Shown here in pieces: positions 9,259-17,758 of a stretch of DNA of 64,000 bases. The stretch is taken from NCBI GenBank assembly GCA_965243825.1, contig CBDEVT010000001.1:620001-684000 (forward strand), written 5' to 3'. The stretch comes from JAJCYX01 sp965243825. Lineage in GTDB: Bacteria; Chloroflexota; Dehalococcoidia; Lucifugimonadales; Lucifugimonadaceae. A program made the translations under genes and the position numbers. The notes beneath the pieces are model-generated. The model did not search any database. It was not told where the DNA came from and saw nothing but the letters and a program-made list of their open reading frames with translations. Position 1 is the stretch's first letter, and the number at the start of each line of letters is the position of its first letter.

Positions 9259-9702
9259 TCAAGGGACTGATGAGCGCCTTCGATCGTCAGTCCCTCGCGC
9301 CAGGGCCTCCAGCATCATCTGTAGTCCCTCTGGCAGTTCTGGAGACGAGCCGCCCAGCAGACCGTGAATGTCGGCAAGGGCGCGCCATGCCGAGATGCGG
9401 CTTGATGCGGTGCTGTCCGGTCCCTCACCTCGCGCTTCGGTAGCCAGTCCGTGAATGATGTCCTCTGCCGTTGGCAGCGTTCCAGCATGAACCATCTTGT
9501 AGCGGCGACGTGCAAGCTCTTCCTGTATCTCGTCCTTCGCTAACAGCCGAGCGGCAGACTGGCGTGCACCTGCTGGGGAGTAGCCAGCTTCTCGATACGC
9601 CTCAGCAGCAGGCATTCCCTTGAGAATGTTCTCGATGAAGAGCGCTCTTTTCGGAGAGAGAGCCTTGACCAAACGCTTTTTACGAATCGACGAAGGTGGC
9701 AT
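9259..9702 (-). CDS. terS: Phage terminase small subunit
   Basis: A 147-residue protein of the small-terminase (Terminase_2-like) type. The N-terminal DNA-binding segment SPKRALFIENILKGMPAAEAYREAGYSP has the usual helix-turn-helix spacing. It is followed by GARQSAARLLAKDEIQEELARRR, the classical dropout of sequence seen in this family. The C-terminal DIIHGLATEARGEGPDSTASSRISAWRALADI matches the oligomerisation region. Small terminases recognise the packaging site and recruit the large subunit. The ORF is intact. It is the most upstream member of the three-gene packaging set on this strand, but 2.6 kb of cellular genes separates it from the large terminase gene. Confidence 0.85.
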   Translation of the reverse strand: MPPSSIRKKRLVKALSPKRALFIENILKGMPAAEAYREAGYSPAGARQSAARLLAKDEIQEELARRRYKMVHAGTLPTAEDIIHGLATEARGEGPDSTASSRISAWRALADIHGLLGGSSPELPEGLQMMLEALARGTDDRRRSSVP

Positions 9703-9828
9703 CCACCTATTTTCTGCACCAGTAAGGCGTCTTGCACCCCGACGATGGCATGCTTTGCGTTCTCAAGAAAACGCTCTGCACTGTCGAGGCGCGACTGTGG
9801 TCTCAGGTGAGAACACTGGATAAACAAA

Positions 9829-9866
9829 AGACCGCAGCGTAGTTACGCTGCGGTCTCTTTCTTTTC
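9829..9866. terminator. Strong bidirectional rho-independent terminator
   Basis: A perfect 12-bp stem AGACCGCAGCGT (9829-9840) and ACGCTGCGGTCT (9845-9856) encloses an AGTT loop. It is followed on the plus strand by CTTTCTTTTCT, and on the minus strand by CTTTTGTT. It sits 17-54 bp after the stop of the ABC ATPase gene pair transcribed on the minus strand, so it should end that transcript. It also shields the small terminase gene from read-through. Confidence 0.85.
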
Positions 9867-9882
9867 TAAAGTTCGAGCTGGA

Positions 9883-11043
9883 TTAGCTGTTTCCGCCCTC
9901 GAAGCTGCCACCTTCGATCTCTTCGTCAACGGAGAGGGAGAGGTTAACACCCTGTTCGTTGGCTGCGTCGATCGTGCTCCAGGGGGTGACTGTGACCCAG
10001 TGGTCAGGCTCAATCTCCTGAAGTGGTGGTCGGCTCTTCGCGTACTCATGGTCCGGGTCCACTGGTAGCGGAGTGCGGCTCATGAAAACGTCGCCAGGAG
10101 GCGGGTCTACAGGAGAGACAACCTCACCCGGCAGAATGATCTCTTCTCTTTCGATGTCAGGGTGTGAAGGCAATGCTGCTGAAAGCAGTGCGTTCGTGTA
10201 CAGGTGAGTAGGTGTTCGGAAGATGCTTTCCGTGTCACCCATCTCCTGAATGACACCCAGGTACATCACAGCAGTTCTGTGGCACATGTACCGGACTGTT
10301 GCCAGGTTGTGAGCGACCATCAGGTACGCAAGTCCATGCTCTTCCTGCAGGTCAACCAGCAGGTTCATGATCTGTGCACGAATCGAGACGTCCAGTGCTG
10401 AAACCGGCTCGTCCAGCGTAATGATCTTTGGGTTCAGTGCCAGTGCTCGAGCGATACCGATGCGCTGCCGCTGTCCACCGGAGAACTCGTGGGGGTACAG
10501 GTTGCCCTGGTAAGAGTTGAGGCCCACCTCAGAGAGAAGTTCTCCTACTCTGCTGCGTACCTGTCCTCGTGTCATGGTAGTCGCAATCTCAAGCGGCTCA
10601 GCCACGATCGAGTTGACACGCATGCGTGGGTTTAGCGATGACCACGGGTCCTGGAAGACCGCCTGGATCGAAGTCCGGAACTCCTTGCGGCCCGCCTTGG
10701 ACAGGGTTGCGACATCCTGCCCTTCAAAGTAGATTGTGCCTTCAGTAGGCTTCTCAAGCCCGAGCAGCACTTTCAGTGTCGTCGTCTTTCCACAACCGGA
10801 CTCTCCAACGAGTCCGATGGTCTTACCGCGTTCGATGTCAAAGCTGACATCATCGACGGCTTTCAGCCAGTGCTTCTGGCCGAAACCGAGAATTGTGCTG
10901 CCTACCTGGAACCATTTCCGCAGGTGCCTTACAGAAATAATGGCATCTGCACTGGCCAATGTGCCAGGTGCCTGTTGGACACCGAACTTGTTGACCTCTC
11001 CGGAACCTGCGTCTGATGCTGGTGGCGCTTCAGCTGTTGTCAT
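9883..11043 (-). CDS. Oligopeptide/dipeptide ABC transporter ATPase (OppF/DppF type)
   Basis: An ABC ATPase of about 386 residues in the peptide-importer class. It has Walker A GESGCGKT, signature FSGGQRQR, Walker B KIITLDEP and the switch His in MVAHNL. The C-terminal oligopeptide-transporter region is present (PPPGDVFMSRTPLP, then PPLQEIEPDHW). The cysteines usually found in that region (CxFxPRC and two more) are all replaced. An acidic tail of about 40 residues follows. The start is the ATG at 11043, about 6 bp after a GGAG site; an overlapping GTG lies at 11046. It would pair with the OppD-like subunit encoded 29 bp upstream on the same strand. Permease and substrate-binding genes are not present nearby. 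Confidence 0.88.
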   Translation of the reverse strand: MTTAEAPPASDAGSGEVNKFGVQQAPGTLASADAIISVRHLRKWFQVGSTILGFGQKHWLKAVDDVSFDIERGKTIGLVGESGCGKTTTLKVLLGLEKPTEGTIYFEGQDVATLSKAGRKEFRTSIQAVFQDPWSSLNPRMRVNSIVAEPLEIATTMTRGQVRSRVGELLSEVGLNSYQGNLYPHEFSGGQRQRIGIARALALNPKIITLDEPVSALDVSIRAQIMNLLVDLQEEHGLAYLMVAHNLATVRYMCHRTAVMYLGVIQEMGDTESIFRTPTHLYTNALLSAALPSHPDIEREEIILPGEVVSPVDPPPGDVFMSRTPLPVDPDHEYAKSRPPLQEIEPDHWVTVTPWSTIDAANEQGVNLSLSVDEEIEGGSFEGGNS

Positions 11044-11072
11044 CACTCACTCCGACGATCTGGTGTTGAGGG

Positions 11073-12230
11073 TTACTTTGCGGCGTTAGCAGCCGCCCTG
11101 TCAGCTTCGATCTCCGCTTTGTACTCATCTGCGTACGATGTGAGATGGGCGTATTTGTAGAAATCTTTGACAGAGCTGTGCGATAGCTGCACCCAGTGAT
11201 CCGGTTCAACCTCGACAAGTTCTGGCCTGATCTGCAGATCCTTGTCTGTGTGAGGTAGAGGAGATCTCGGCGCAAACGCATCGCCCGGAGGCAGGTTGTA
11301 GAGAAGTGGTGGCTGGCCTTCAATCTGTGGCAAGCGCCCTGTCTTCTCTTCAAGCTTCGGTACAGATGTGATCAGTGCCTTCGTGTACTCGTGAAGCGGG
11401 TTGTTGAAGATCGTCCGTACGTCGGCTGTCTCAACTACTCGTCCTGCGTACATGACTGCAACACGGTCACACATCTTCGCCACGATTCCGAAGTCGTGTG
11501 TAATGAAGATGATGCCGACACCCTCTTCCTGCTGAATCTGGCGCAGCAGCCTGAGGTAAGCAGCCTGAATCGTCACGTCAAGCGACGTGGTCGGTTCGTC
11601 AGCGATGATCACTGAAGGCTTGGATGAAATCCCGATGGCTCCCACAACACGCTGACGCATGCCGCCTGAGAGCTGGTGCGGGTAGTCCTTAACGCGAACC
11701 GCAGGTGCCGGGATTCTGACTTTGCGAAGCGAATCGATCACCCTGTCGAGAAGGTCACGGCCCTTCAGACCCTGGTGGATCTGGATCGCCTCACCAACCT
11801 GGTTACGTACGTTGAAAACCGGGTTAAGTGCTGACATCGGGTCCTGGAGAATCATTGAGATCTCTCCACCTCGAACCCTTGTCATCTCTTTTTCTGAAAG
11901 CTTTAGCAGGTCACGCCCATTGAGGATGACCTCACCGCCAACGATTTGACCCGGAGGCGAAGGGACCAATCGCATTAGTGAAAGCGCTGTAACCGATTTA
12001 CCGGAACCGGATTCTCCCACCACGCCAAGGGTCTCACCCTTGCGCACGTGGTAGCTCACGCCGTCCACCGCCTTCACTGTGCCCCAGCGAGTCGTGAAGT
12101 GCGTCCGCAGGTCGCGTACGTCAAGTACCACTTCGTCGCCCGCAGCACTGGCCCCGAATCCGTCTCGGTCCAACCCAGTAGCTGGGCCGCCGGAGGCGGC
12201 TGTGTCAACAGTGGATGTAGTTTCGTCCAT
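11073..12230 (-). CDS. Oligopeptide/dipeptide ABC transporter ATPase (OppD/DppD type)
   Basis: A 385-residue ABC ATPase that forms the other half of the nucleotide-binding pair. It has Walker A GESGSGKS, signature LSGGMRQR, Walker B SVIIADEP and THDF. A disordered segment of about 30 residues precedes the domain. The C-terminal region PPGDAFAPRSPLP continuing to ELVEVEPDHWVQL corresponds to the family tail, but its conserved cysteines are replaced by Asp, Ser and others. The last 40 residues are a charged helical extension. It energises uptake of peptides or other solutes. It is the first gene of a two-gene operon ending at the terminator near 9850. The upstream gap (12231-12401) should hold its promoter, but I see no clear consensus there. 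Confidence 0.88.
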   Translation of the reverse strand: MDETTSTVDTAASGGPATGLDRDGFGASAAGDEVVLDVRDLRTHFTTRWGTVKAVDGVSYHVRKGETLGVVGESGSGKSVTALSLMRLVPSPPGQIVGGEVILNGRDLLKLSEKEMTRVRGGEISMILQDPMSALNPVFNVRNQVGEAIQIHQGLKGRDLLDRVIDSLRKVRIPAPAVRVKDYPHQLSGGMRQRVVGAIGISSKPSVIIADEPTTSLDVTIQAAYLRLLRQIQQEEGVGIIFITHDFGIVAKMCDRVAVMYAGRVVETADVRTIFNNPLHEYTKALITSVPKLEEKTGRLPQIEGQPPLLYNLPPGDAFAPRSPLPHTDKDLQIRPELVEVEPDHWVQLSHSSVKDFYKYAHLTSYADEYKAEIEADRAAANAAK

Positions 12231-12401
12231 GTCGGCTCCCTATCTAGTGGCCTACCGTCGGTCTTCCAGCGGTGTCCTGAACCTGCCAGGGATTATTCTC
12301 AATCAAGTTTCGCGGGTCCGGATACCCAGGCCCGTAAAGTGCGTGGCACGATACCACAGGCTGGGCGGTTTGTGCCAACCCCTGAGCTCATTTTGAACTT
12401 G

Positions 12402-13778
12402 CTAGAGGCCCAGTTCTGCCTCAAGCGCTGTCAATGTCCCATCTATCGCGTCTACGACGAAGTCGATCTCGTCAGATGTGATTGACAGCGGTGGGCAGAG
12501 CGTAATCAGGTCGCCAGCACGGAAGCTCACCAGCTGCCGTTCGAACAGGAGTTGCGGCACCTTCTTCGCAAGTCCGGCGTCGGCGGGGAACGGTGTCTTG
12601 CTCTCCCGGTCCTGCACAAGTTCGACTGCAGCAAGCAGGCCAAGACCGCCTCGCACGTCACCGACGATCTTGTGTTCATAGAGGCCTTGAAGCCGTTCGA
12701 AAAGGTAATCACCCATTCGGCGTGAGTTGCCCACAAGGTCTTCCCGTTCGAAGATATCCAGGTTCACCAGCGCCGCGGCAGCGGCCACCGGATGCCCTCC
12801 GAACGTGATCAGGTGTCTGAACGTCTCTTTTGCCCCTCCAATAAAGGAGTCAGCAATCTTCTTGGTGGCGATGGCTGCTCCGAGCGGTGCATATCCACTT
12901 GTGAGTGCCTTGGCGACCGTCGTGATGTCAGGCTGCACGTCCCAGTTGGAAGGCGCGAAGTATTCACCGGTGCGGCCAAACCCGGTGATCACCTCATCGG
13001 CTATCAGTACAACGTCGTACTTGTCTGCTATCTCACGCAGCCTCTGCCAGTACTCCGCAGGCGGTACCTGGATACCGGCTGCTGCTGAAATCGGTTCGGC
13101 AATCATCGCGGCCACAGTGCTTGGATCGTTGTGGATGATCGCAGTCTCGAACTCATTCGCGCACTTAATCGCAACATCGATCGGGTCGCCTTCGTACGGC
13201 ATGCGGTACGAGTTCCAGTTAGTTACATGAACCGCACCCGGCATCTCTGGACCCATCGGGTCCGCAGCCGGGCTTCTGCCAAGGCTGACCGACATGGCGG
13301 TGCCACCGTGGTAGGAGTAGCGACGAGAGATGACCTTGAACGCGCCTGCCTTGCCATTCAGAGACTGGTACTTCTTCGCCATCTTGACCGCAGTCTCGAC
13401 AGCTTCGGAGCCGCCAGAGACGAAGAACATGCGGGCGCCGTGATCCGGATAAAGCTGAGAGACCTTTTCCGATAGCTCGATCTGCGAGACCGTGGCCGAA
13501 CCAGCGGGTGGTGACTCAATGCCCATGAGCTGCTGGTACATCGCGTCTGCGATCTCTTTTCTTCCGTAGCCGGCAGCCTTGTACCAGAGCCCGCCCATCG
13601 CATCGATGTAGCGCTTACCTTCTATGTCTTCGACCCAGACTCCTTCTCCTTTTTCGAAGATCTTGAGCGAGCCGCGCCAGTCATTTGTCTGTGCCGCATG
13701 CATGAAGATGTGCTCACCGGCAATCTGCTGCAATTCTTCAATGCGTTCACCAGAGACGGTGTTGATCGTGGAAGTCAT
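12402..13778 (-). CDS. Class III aminotransferase (PLP-dependent, omega-amino-acid type)
   Basis: A fold-type I transaminase of about 458 residues from the class III family, which includes beta-alanine:pyruvate, taurine and diamine transaminases. MFFVSGGSEAVETAVKMAK is the phosphate-binding region. SYHGGTAMS carries the PLP-stacking residues. LIADEVITGFGRTG holds the PLP-ring Asp, and TTVAKALTSGYAPLGA holds the Schiff-base Lys. It moves an amino group from a terminal amine to pyruvate or another oxo acid; the preferred amine is unknown. The ATG at 13778 is chosen because GGAGAA lies about 7 bp upstream. An upstream ATG at 13847 would add a 23-residue basic tail that does not look conserved. 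It is co-oriented with the ABC ATPase genes, 171 bp away. Confidence 0.88.
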   Translation of the reverse strand: MTSTINTVSGERIEELQQIAGEHIFMHAAQTNDWRGSLKIFEKGEGVWVEDIEGKRYIDAMGGLWYKAAGYGRKEIADAMYQQLMGIESPPAGSATVSQIELSEKVSQLYPDHGARMFFVSGGSEAVETAVKMAKKYQSLNGKAGAFKVISRRYSYHGGTAMSVSLGRSPAADPMGPEMPGAVHVTNWNSYRMPYEGDPIDVAIKCANEFETAIIHNDPSTVAAMIAEPISAAAGIQVPPAEYWQRLREIADKYDVVLIADEVITGFGRTGEYFAPSNWDVQPDITTVAKALTSGYAPLGAAIATKKIADSFIGGAKETFRHLITFGGHPVAAAAALVNLDIFEREDLVGNSRRMGDYLFERLQGLYEHKIVGDVRGGLGLLAAVELVQDRESKTPFPADAGLAKKVPQLLFERQLVSFRAGDLITLCPPLSITSDEIDFVVDAIDGTLTALEAELGL

Positions 13779-13962
13779 TGGGATTCTCCGGGTCGATTTG
13801 CCCGCGTTTTTGACTCTCTTTTCAAGTGACAGAGATACGTTCGCCATTTTAGTGGCGCGCGCATAACGGGTCTAGATACCAACGGTTCACGAGTTGGCTC
13901 AGAAAAGAACCAAGAAAAACGATGAAGACTAGATCAGGACAGCGAGGGTGCAGGCCGACTGA

Positions 13963-15042
13963 CTATGGAGCCGGGACAACAGAGAAGGTTGCGGATCTCT
14001 GAGTACCTGATTCGCCGGTGGCGATCATTGTGTACGGCCCGCCAACAGCGAACGGTATTGCGAAGAATCCGGATATCGTGCCGTTCTCAGTGGCGGTCAA
14101 TTCACCCAGCGTCTCCTGGTTGAGGCCCTCGATCGCTGTGATATCGATCTTCTCTCCAGGCTCAAACCCACCTGCAACAATCCGACCAGCACTGCCGCTT
14201 GGGACTTCACCGAAATCGCCGTTGTTGGGGTTGCTGACCGTCATTCCATAGATCGTAATAGCGGCCGGAATCAGATTGGTGCCGAATTCGTCCTTGATCG
14301 CAGCACCTGCAATCACCTCAACGCTCGTGACAAGTGTCAACGGAGTTGCAACTCTCAGGAACGCCAGGTTGCGGTGAACCTCGACGGCCAGAACTTGCAT
14401 AACAGTGCCAGAGCCCGGTGATCCCGGACCTATTGTTACCTGGAAGTCCTGGGTTCTGACACCAGGTCCGAGGTCATGGTTGAACGCCACCATTAGCCAG
14501 GAAGGATCACCGTACAACGGCATCTGTGATGCCAGGTCGTACGAGGTGTGCATCAGCGGAAGCCGATCATCATCGAATCCAAAAGGAGGCGGAGTTGTTG
14601 CTGTAGCGGTAGCCGTCGGCGTTGCCGTGGCGGTAGACGTAGGAAGTGGTGTGAAAATCGCTGTTGGTGTCAGGGGGGAAGGGGTAGACGTCGGTCTGGG
14701 GGTCGGCGTTGCTGTCGCTGACCTTGTGGTCGCAGTCGGCACCGGCCCAGACGTTGCTGTCGCAGGAACCGAAGTCGCGGCCGGAGAAGAGCTGGTAGCC
14801 GTAGCAGCAGCGGTTGTCGCAGTGGCAGGACGGGTCGTCGGTGTCGACACAGACCCCGACGTTTCAGTCGTAGGGGTCGCCGTCTCGTCGTCCTCACCAC
14901 CTGAACATGCAATGGCAAACGCGGAGAACGCGGCAATCAGTGCAATAAGCGCTGTACGGCTGCGAAGAGCGGTGTATGGAAATTTCCGTGCCACGAGAAC
15001 GAAATAATACACATTGAACGGCTGGGCGTCTCCGATTTTCAT
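13963..15042 (-). CDS. Surface lipoprotein with long Thr/Pro/Ala-rich stalk
   Basis: A protein of about 359 residues. A hydrophobic stretch RTALIALIAAFSAFAIAC ends in a lipobox Cys, followed by an acidic GGEDDE tether. Next comes a stalk of about 100 residues made almost only of Thr, Ala, Pro and Ser (TPTTRPATATTAAATATS and similar). The C-terminal domain of about 200 residues is beta-rich and ends in an Ig-like pattern (GGFEPGEKIDITAIEG, then GGPYTMIATGESG). Stalked lipoproteins of this kind are common in Chloroflexota and hold a domain away from the membrane. The start is uncertain: ATG 15042 or GTG 14994 both keep the signal. The coding DNA of the stalk is low-complexity. Function is unknown. 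Confidence 0.75.
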   Translation of the reverse strand: MKIGDAQPFNVYYFVLVARKFPYTALRSRTALIALIAAFSAFAIACSGGEDDETATPTTETSGSVSTPTTRPATATTAAATATSSSPAATSVPATATSGPVPTATTRSATATPTPRPTSTPSPLTPTAIFTPLPTSTATATPTATATATTPPPFGFDDDRLPLMHTSYDLASQMPLYGDPSWLMVAFNHDLGPGVRTQDFQVTIGPGSPGSGTVMQVLAVEVHRNLAFLRVATPLTLVTSVEVIAGAAIKDEFGTNLIPAAITIYGMTVSNPNNGDFGEVPSGSAGRIVAGGFEPGEKIDITAIEGLNQETLGELTATENGTISGFFAIPFAVGGPYTMIATGESGTQRSATFSVVPAP

Positions 15043-15246
15043 GCGCTCAAGGTATCGATATCCCGAAAAAAAATCTCTGCACTTGATCCGAGAGTTTCGT
15101 GCCTGGTCTCCGTTATCCACAGCGTCACGTCAATTGACAGAACATTGAGCAGACGTAATTCGGCACGCTAGCCGTATTTCGCTGGAGTGAGGCACGAACA
15201 CCGCTGCAGCCTGATTATCAGCATCCAGACACCACGCCGTTTCCCT

Positions 15247-15274
15247 TGACACAACGCGGCAACTCCGTAGAGTG
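15247..15274 (+). promoter_or_regulatory. Probable sigma-70 promoter of the amidase gene
   Basis: TTGACA (15247-15252) is a perfect -35 box. It is followed after 16 bp by TAGAGT (15269-15274), a fair -10 box. It points towards the penicillin-acylase-family gene whose start is about 90 bp downstream. Confidence 0.5.
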
Positions 15275-15363
15275 TCGGGCGATCATCGCGCTCCGAATGT
15301 TGTCACGCGCACTTCCCCAAATACCTGCCCGAAAGACCCTGCCAGAGATCGGACTCGCTACAT

Positions 15364-17703
15364 ATGCCACGAACCCTGTCTGACGCTGACCTCAAAGCTG
15401 CATTGCCTGATGTCACTTCACCACACAATTTCGATGGCCTTAAATCAGGAGCAACGATTCGGCGGGACGAGTGGGGAATCCCGCACATCAAGGCTGACAA
15501 CGAGTACGACCTCTTCTTCGCGCAGGGATTCGCGACTGCTCAGGACCGCCTGTTCCAGATGGACTTCGACCGCCAGAGATGTCTTGGGCGAGCCGCTGAA
15601 TATCTTGGCAAAGGCGCTGTCGGACAGGACACACTGATGAGGCGCAGGCGCATGGAACGCGTCTCTAAGCTGGACCTCTCGATTGCCAGCCCTGAAGTAA
15701 AACTCGCCATCGAGGCGTATACCGACGGCGTCAACGCATTCATCGATTCGACGAAAACGTTGCCAGTCGAATACAAAGTGCTTGGCACAAAACCTGAACG
15801 CTGGGAGCCCTGGCACTGCGTCGTTGTCTACAAGGTTCGCAACACCGCGGAAGGCTCTTTCCAGGGCAAGCTCTGGTTGTCGAAGCTGGTGGCTGAGATC
15901 GGTGCGGAGCGTGTAGCCAGGCTCTCGCCCGGTTACCAGCCGGGCAACCTGCTCACTGTGCCCGCTGGCGAGCGCTACTCCGGCCCTGTGCTTAACGCCG
16001 TAGACGAGCTGATCACGGTGGTGGAAGCGGCGAGCATGCTGAACGATATCGACGGCGGCTCGAACGGCTGGGCAGTTTCAGGTGACCGGACAGAATCTGG
16101 ACTCCCGCTTGTTGCAGGTGATTCGCACCGGGGACTTGAGGCACCGAATGTCTACTACCAGGTACACCTCATCGGACCAGACTTCGCGGCACTGGGCCAC
16201 TCAATACCCGGTGTGCCGATGGCGCTGCACTTCTGCCACAACGAACACATCGGCTGGGGCATGACGCACGGCGGCGTGGACACACAGGACCTGTTTGTAG
16301 AGCAGTTCCGCGTAAACGATGGCAAGACCGAGTATCTGTACCAGGACTCGTGGGTACAGGCAGATACCACCACAGAGACGATCAGCGTCCGGGATGGCGA
16401 TGATGTTGAGGTACAGGTCATCGAGACACACCACGGTCCGGTGATAGCGGGAGACACTGCCAGCGGTGCCGCAATCACGCTTGCGGATCCAGGCTCGCGT
16501 GAAGGCACGCCGTGGCTGGATGCAGCTTATGGCGTCATGAAGTCCACTTCGGCGGATGAGCTCGAGAAGGCGTTCGAGGGATGGACCGACCGCGTTAACA
16601 ACTATCCGTATGCAGACGTGCACGGCAACTTTGGCTACACGCTCCGAGGCCGCATCCCGGTCCGTGGAAGCGGCAATGGCTGGGGCCCCGTGCCTGGCTG
16701 GACAGGCGAGCATGAGTGGAAGGGCTACATTCCCGCTGCCGAGTTGCCTCGCACACGTAACCCGGAGATAGGCTGGGTCGTCACGTGCAACCAGCGAATC
16801 GTTGACGAGACCTATCCTCACTATTTGACCAACTTCTACGGGTCGGGCTTCCGCGCCGAGCGAATCGCCACGCGGATAGAGGAGCTGGCCGACCGCAAAG
16901 TTGGCGTCGCAGACATGTCGTCAATTCATGCAGATGTGAAGTCTGTACCTGCTCAGGCCTTGCAGAAAGCGCTGGCGCGCATCGCCGGCCTGGAAGGCAA
17001 GGTGGCTGATGCGGCGAAGATGATTTCCGAATGGGACTGCGTGCTGAACGTCGATTCGCCAAACGCAGCAATCTACGAGATGACCTTCGCAAAGCTTTCC
17101 GAGGCCATGGTCCAGGGTCATTACGGTTCGCTGGCCGCCAAGATGATCAGTTCTCTTGATCCGGGCGGCGAAGAGCACTTCCGCAGACACCTGAAGTCGG
17201 CCGTAGTGGTCGCCCTTGACTCCGGTGACACAGGAGTCCTGCCAGAGGGCGCATCCTGGAACCCTCTTATTAAGGAAGCGATCGAAAGCGCAATCCCAGA
17301 ACTCGAATCCCGCCTCGGCGGCGACTGGTCGAAGTGGCGATGGGGAGACCTGCACGGCTCCGCGCAGAAACACCCGCTCACCATGGCGTTCCCAGAGCTT
17401 GCCGATGCACTGAACCCGCCTCGCGTCGAAACCGCTGGTGACGGCGACACCCCGTACGCATCAGGCGCCCGCACCGGTACGGACTTCCTCACTGGCTCTG
17501 GCCCCATCAACCGATACATTCACGATCCTTCCAACTGGTCGAACGGACGCTGGATAGTGCCTCTTGGTGCTTCCGGTCATCCGGGAAGCCCGCACTACAC
17601 CGACCAGCAGCAGATGTGGGCGAAGGTCGAGACGATCCCCCAGCTCTGGGACTGGGACGAGATCGGCGAAAAAGCCGAGTCGGAACAGCAGCTCTCTCCG
17701 TAG
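15364..17703 (+). CDS. Penicillin acylase family amidase (Ntn hydrolase)
   Basis: A 779-residue Ntn-hydrolase precursor of the penicillin amidase family, which cleaves N-acyl groups from beta-lactams, acyl-homoserine lactones, or other amides. The N-terminal alpha-chain region has RDEWGIPHIKADNEYDLFFAQGFATAQDRLFQMDF. The probable autoproteolytic site is at GG/SNGWAVSG, making Ser233 the nucleophile at the new beta-chain N-terminus. HFCHNEHIGWGMTHGGVDTQD and the later VTCNQRIVDE provide the oxyanion and Asn residues. Most family members are exported, but no signal peptide or transmembrane segment is visible here. The ThuA-type gene follows after 55 bp and may share its transcript. The natural substrate is unknown. 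Confidence 0.9.
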   Translation: MPRTLSDADLKAALPDVTSPHNFDGLKSGATIRRDEWGIPHIKADNEYDLFFAQGFATAQDRLFQMDFDRQRCLGRAAEYLGKGAVGQDTLMRRRRMERVSKLDLSIASPEVKLAIEAYTDGVNAFIDSTKTLPVEYKVLGTKPERWEPWHCVVVYKVRNTAEGSFQGKLWLSKLVAEIGAERVARLSPGYQPGNLLTVPAGERYSGPVLNAVDELITVVEAASMLNDIDGGSNGWAVSGDRTESGLPLVAGDSHRGLEAPNVYYQVHLIGPDFAALGHSIPGVPMALHFCHNEHIGWGMTHGGVDTQDLFVEQFRVNDGKTEYLYQDSWVQADTTTETISVRDGDDVEVQVIETHHGPVIAGDTASGAAITLADPGSREGTPWLDAAYGVMKSTSADELEKAFEGWTDRVNNYPYADVHGNFGYTLRGRIPVRGSGNGWGPVPGWTGEHEWKGYIPAAELPRTRNPEIGWVVTCNQRIVDETYPHYLTNFYGSGFRAERIATRIEELADRKVGVADMSSIHADVKSVPAQALQKALARIAGLEGKVADAAKMISEWDCVLNVDSPNAAIYEMTFAKLSEAMVQGHYGSLAAKMISSLDPGGEEHFRRHLKSAVVVALDSGDTGVLPEGASWNPLIKEAIESAIPELESRLGGDWSKWRWGDLHGSAQKHPLTMAFPELADALNPPRVETAGDGDTPYASGARTGTDFLTGSGPINRYIHDPSNWSNGRWIVPLGASGHPGSPHYTDQQQMWAKVETIPQLWDWDEIGEKAESEQQLSP

Positions 17704-17758
17704 CACCCATCGGCCCTATTTGTCAGTCGGGAATCGCATTCAGCTCAAGAACACACAC

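Noticed and set aside
14405..15007. A 200-residue plus-strand ORF rich in Val and Ala
   Set aside because: It is the antisense reading of the Thr/Pro stalk of the lipoprotein gene; it is low-complexity and has no initiation signal.
17564..17758. Longer upstream start for the ThuA gene
   Set aside because: It would overlap the amidase gene out of frame by 140 bp, and the family begins at the ATG at 17759.
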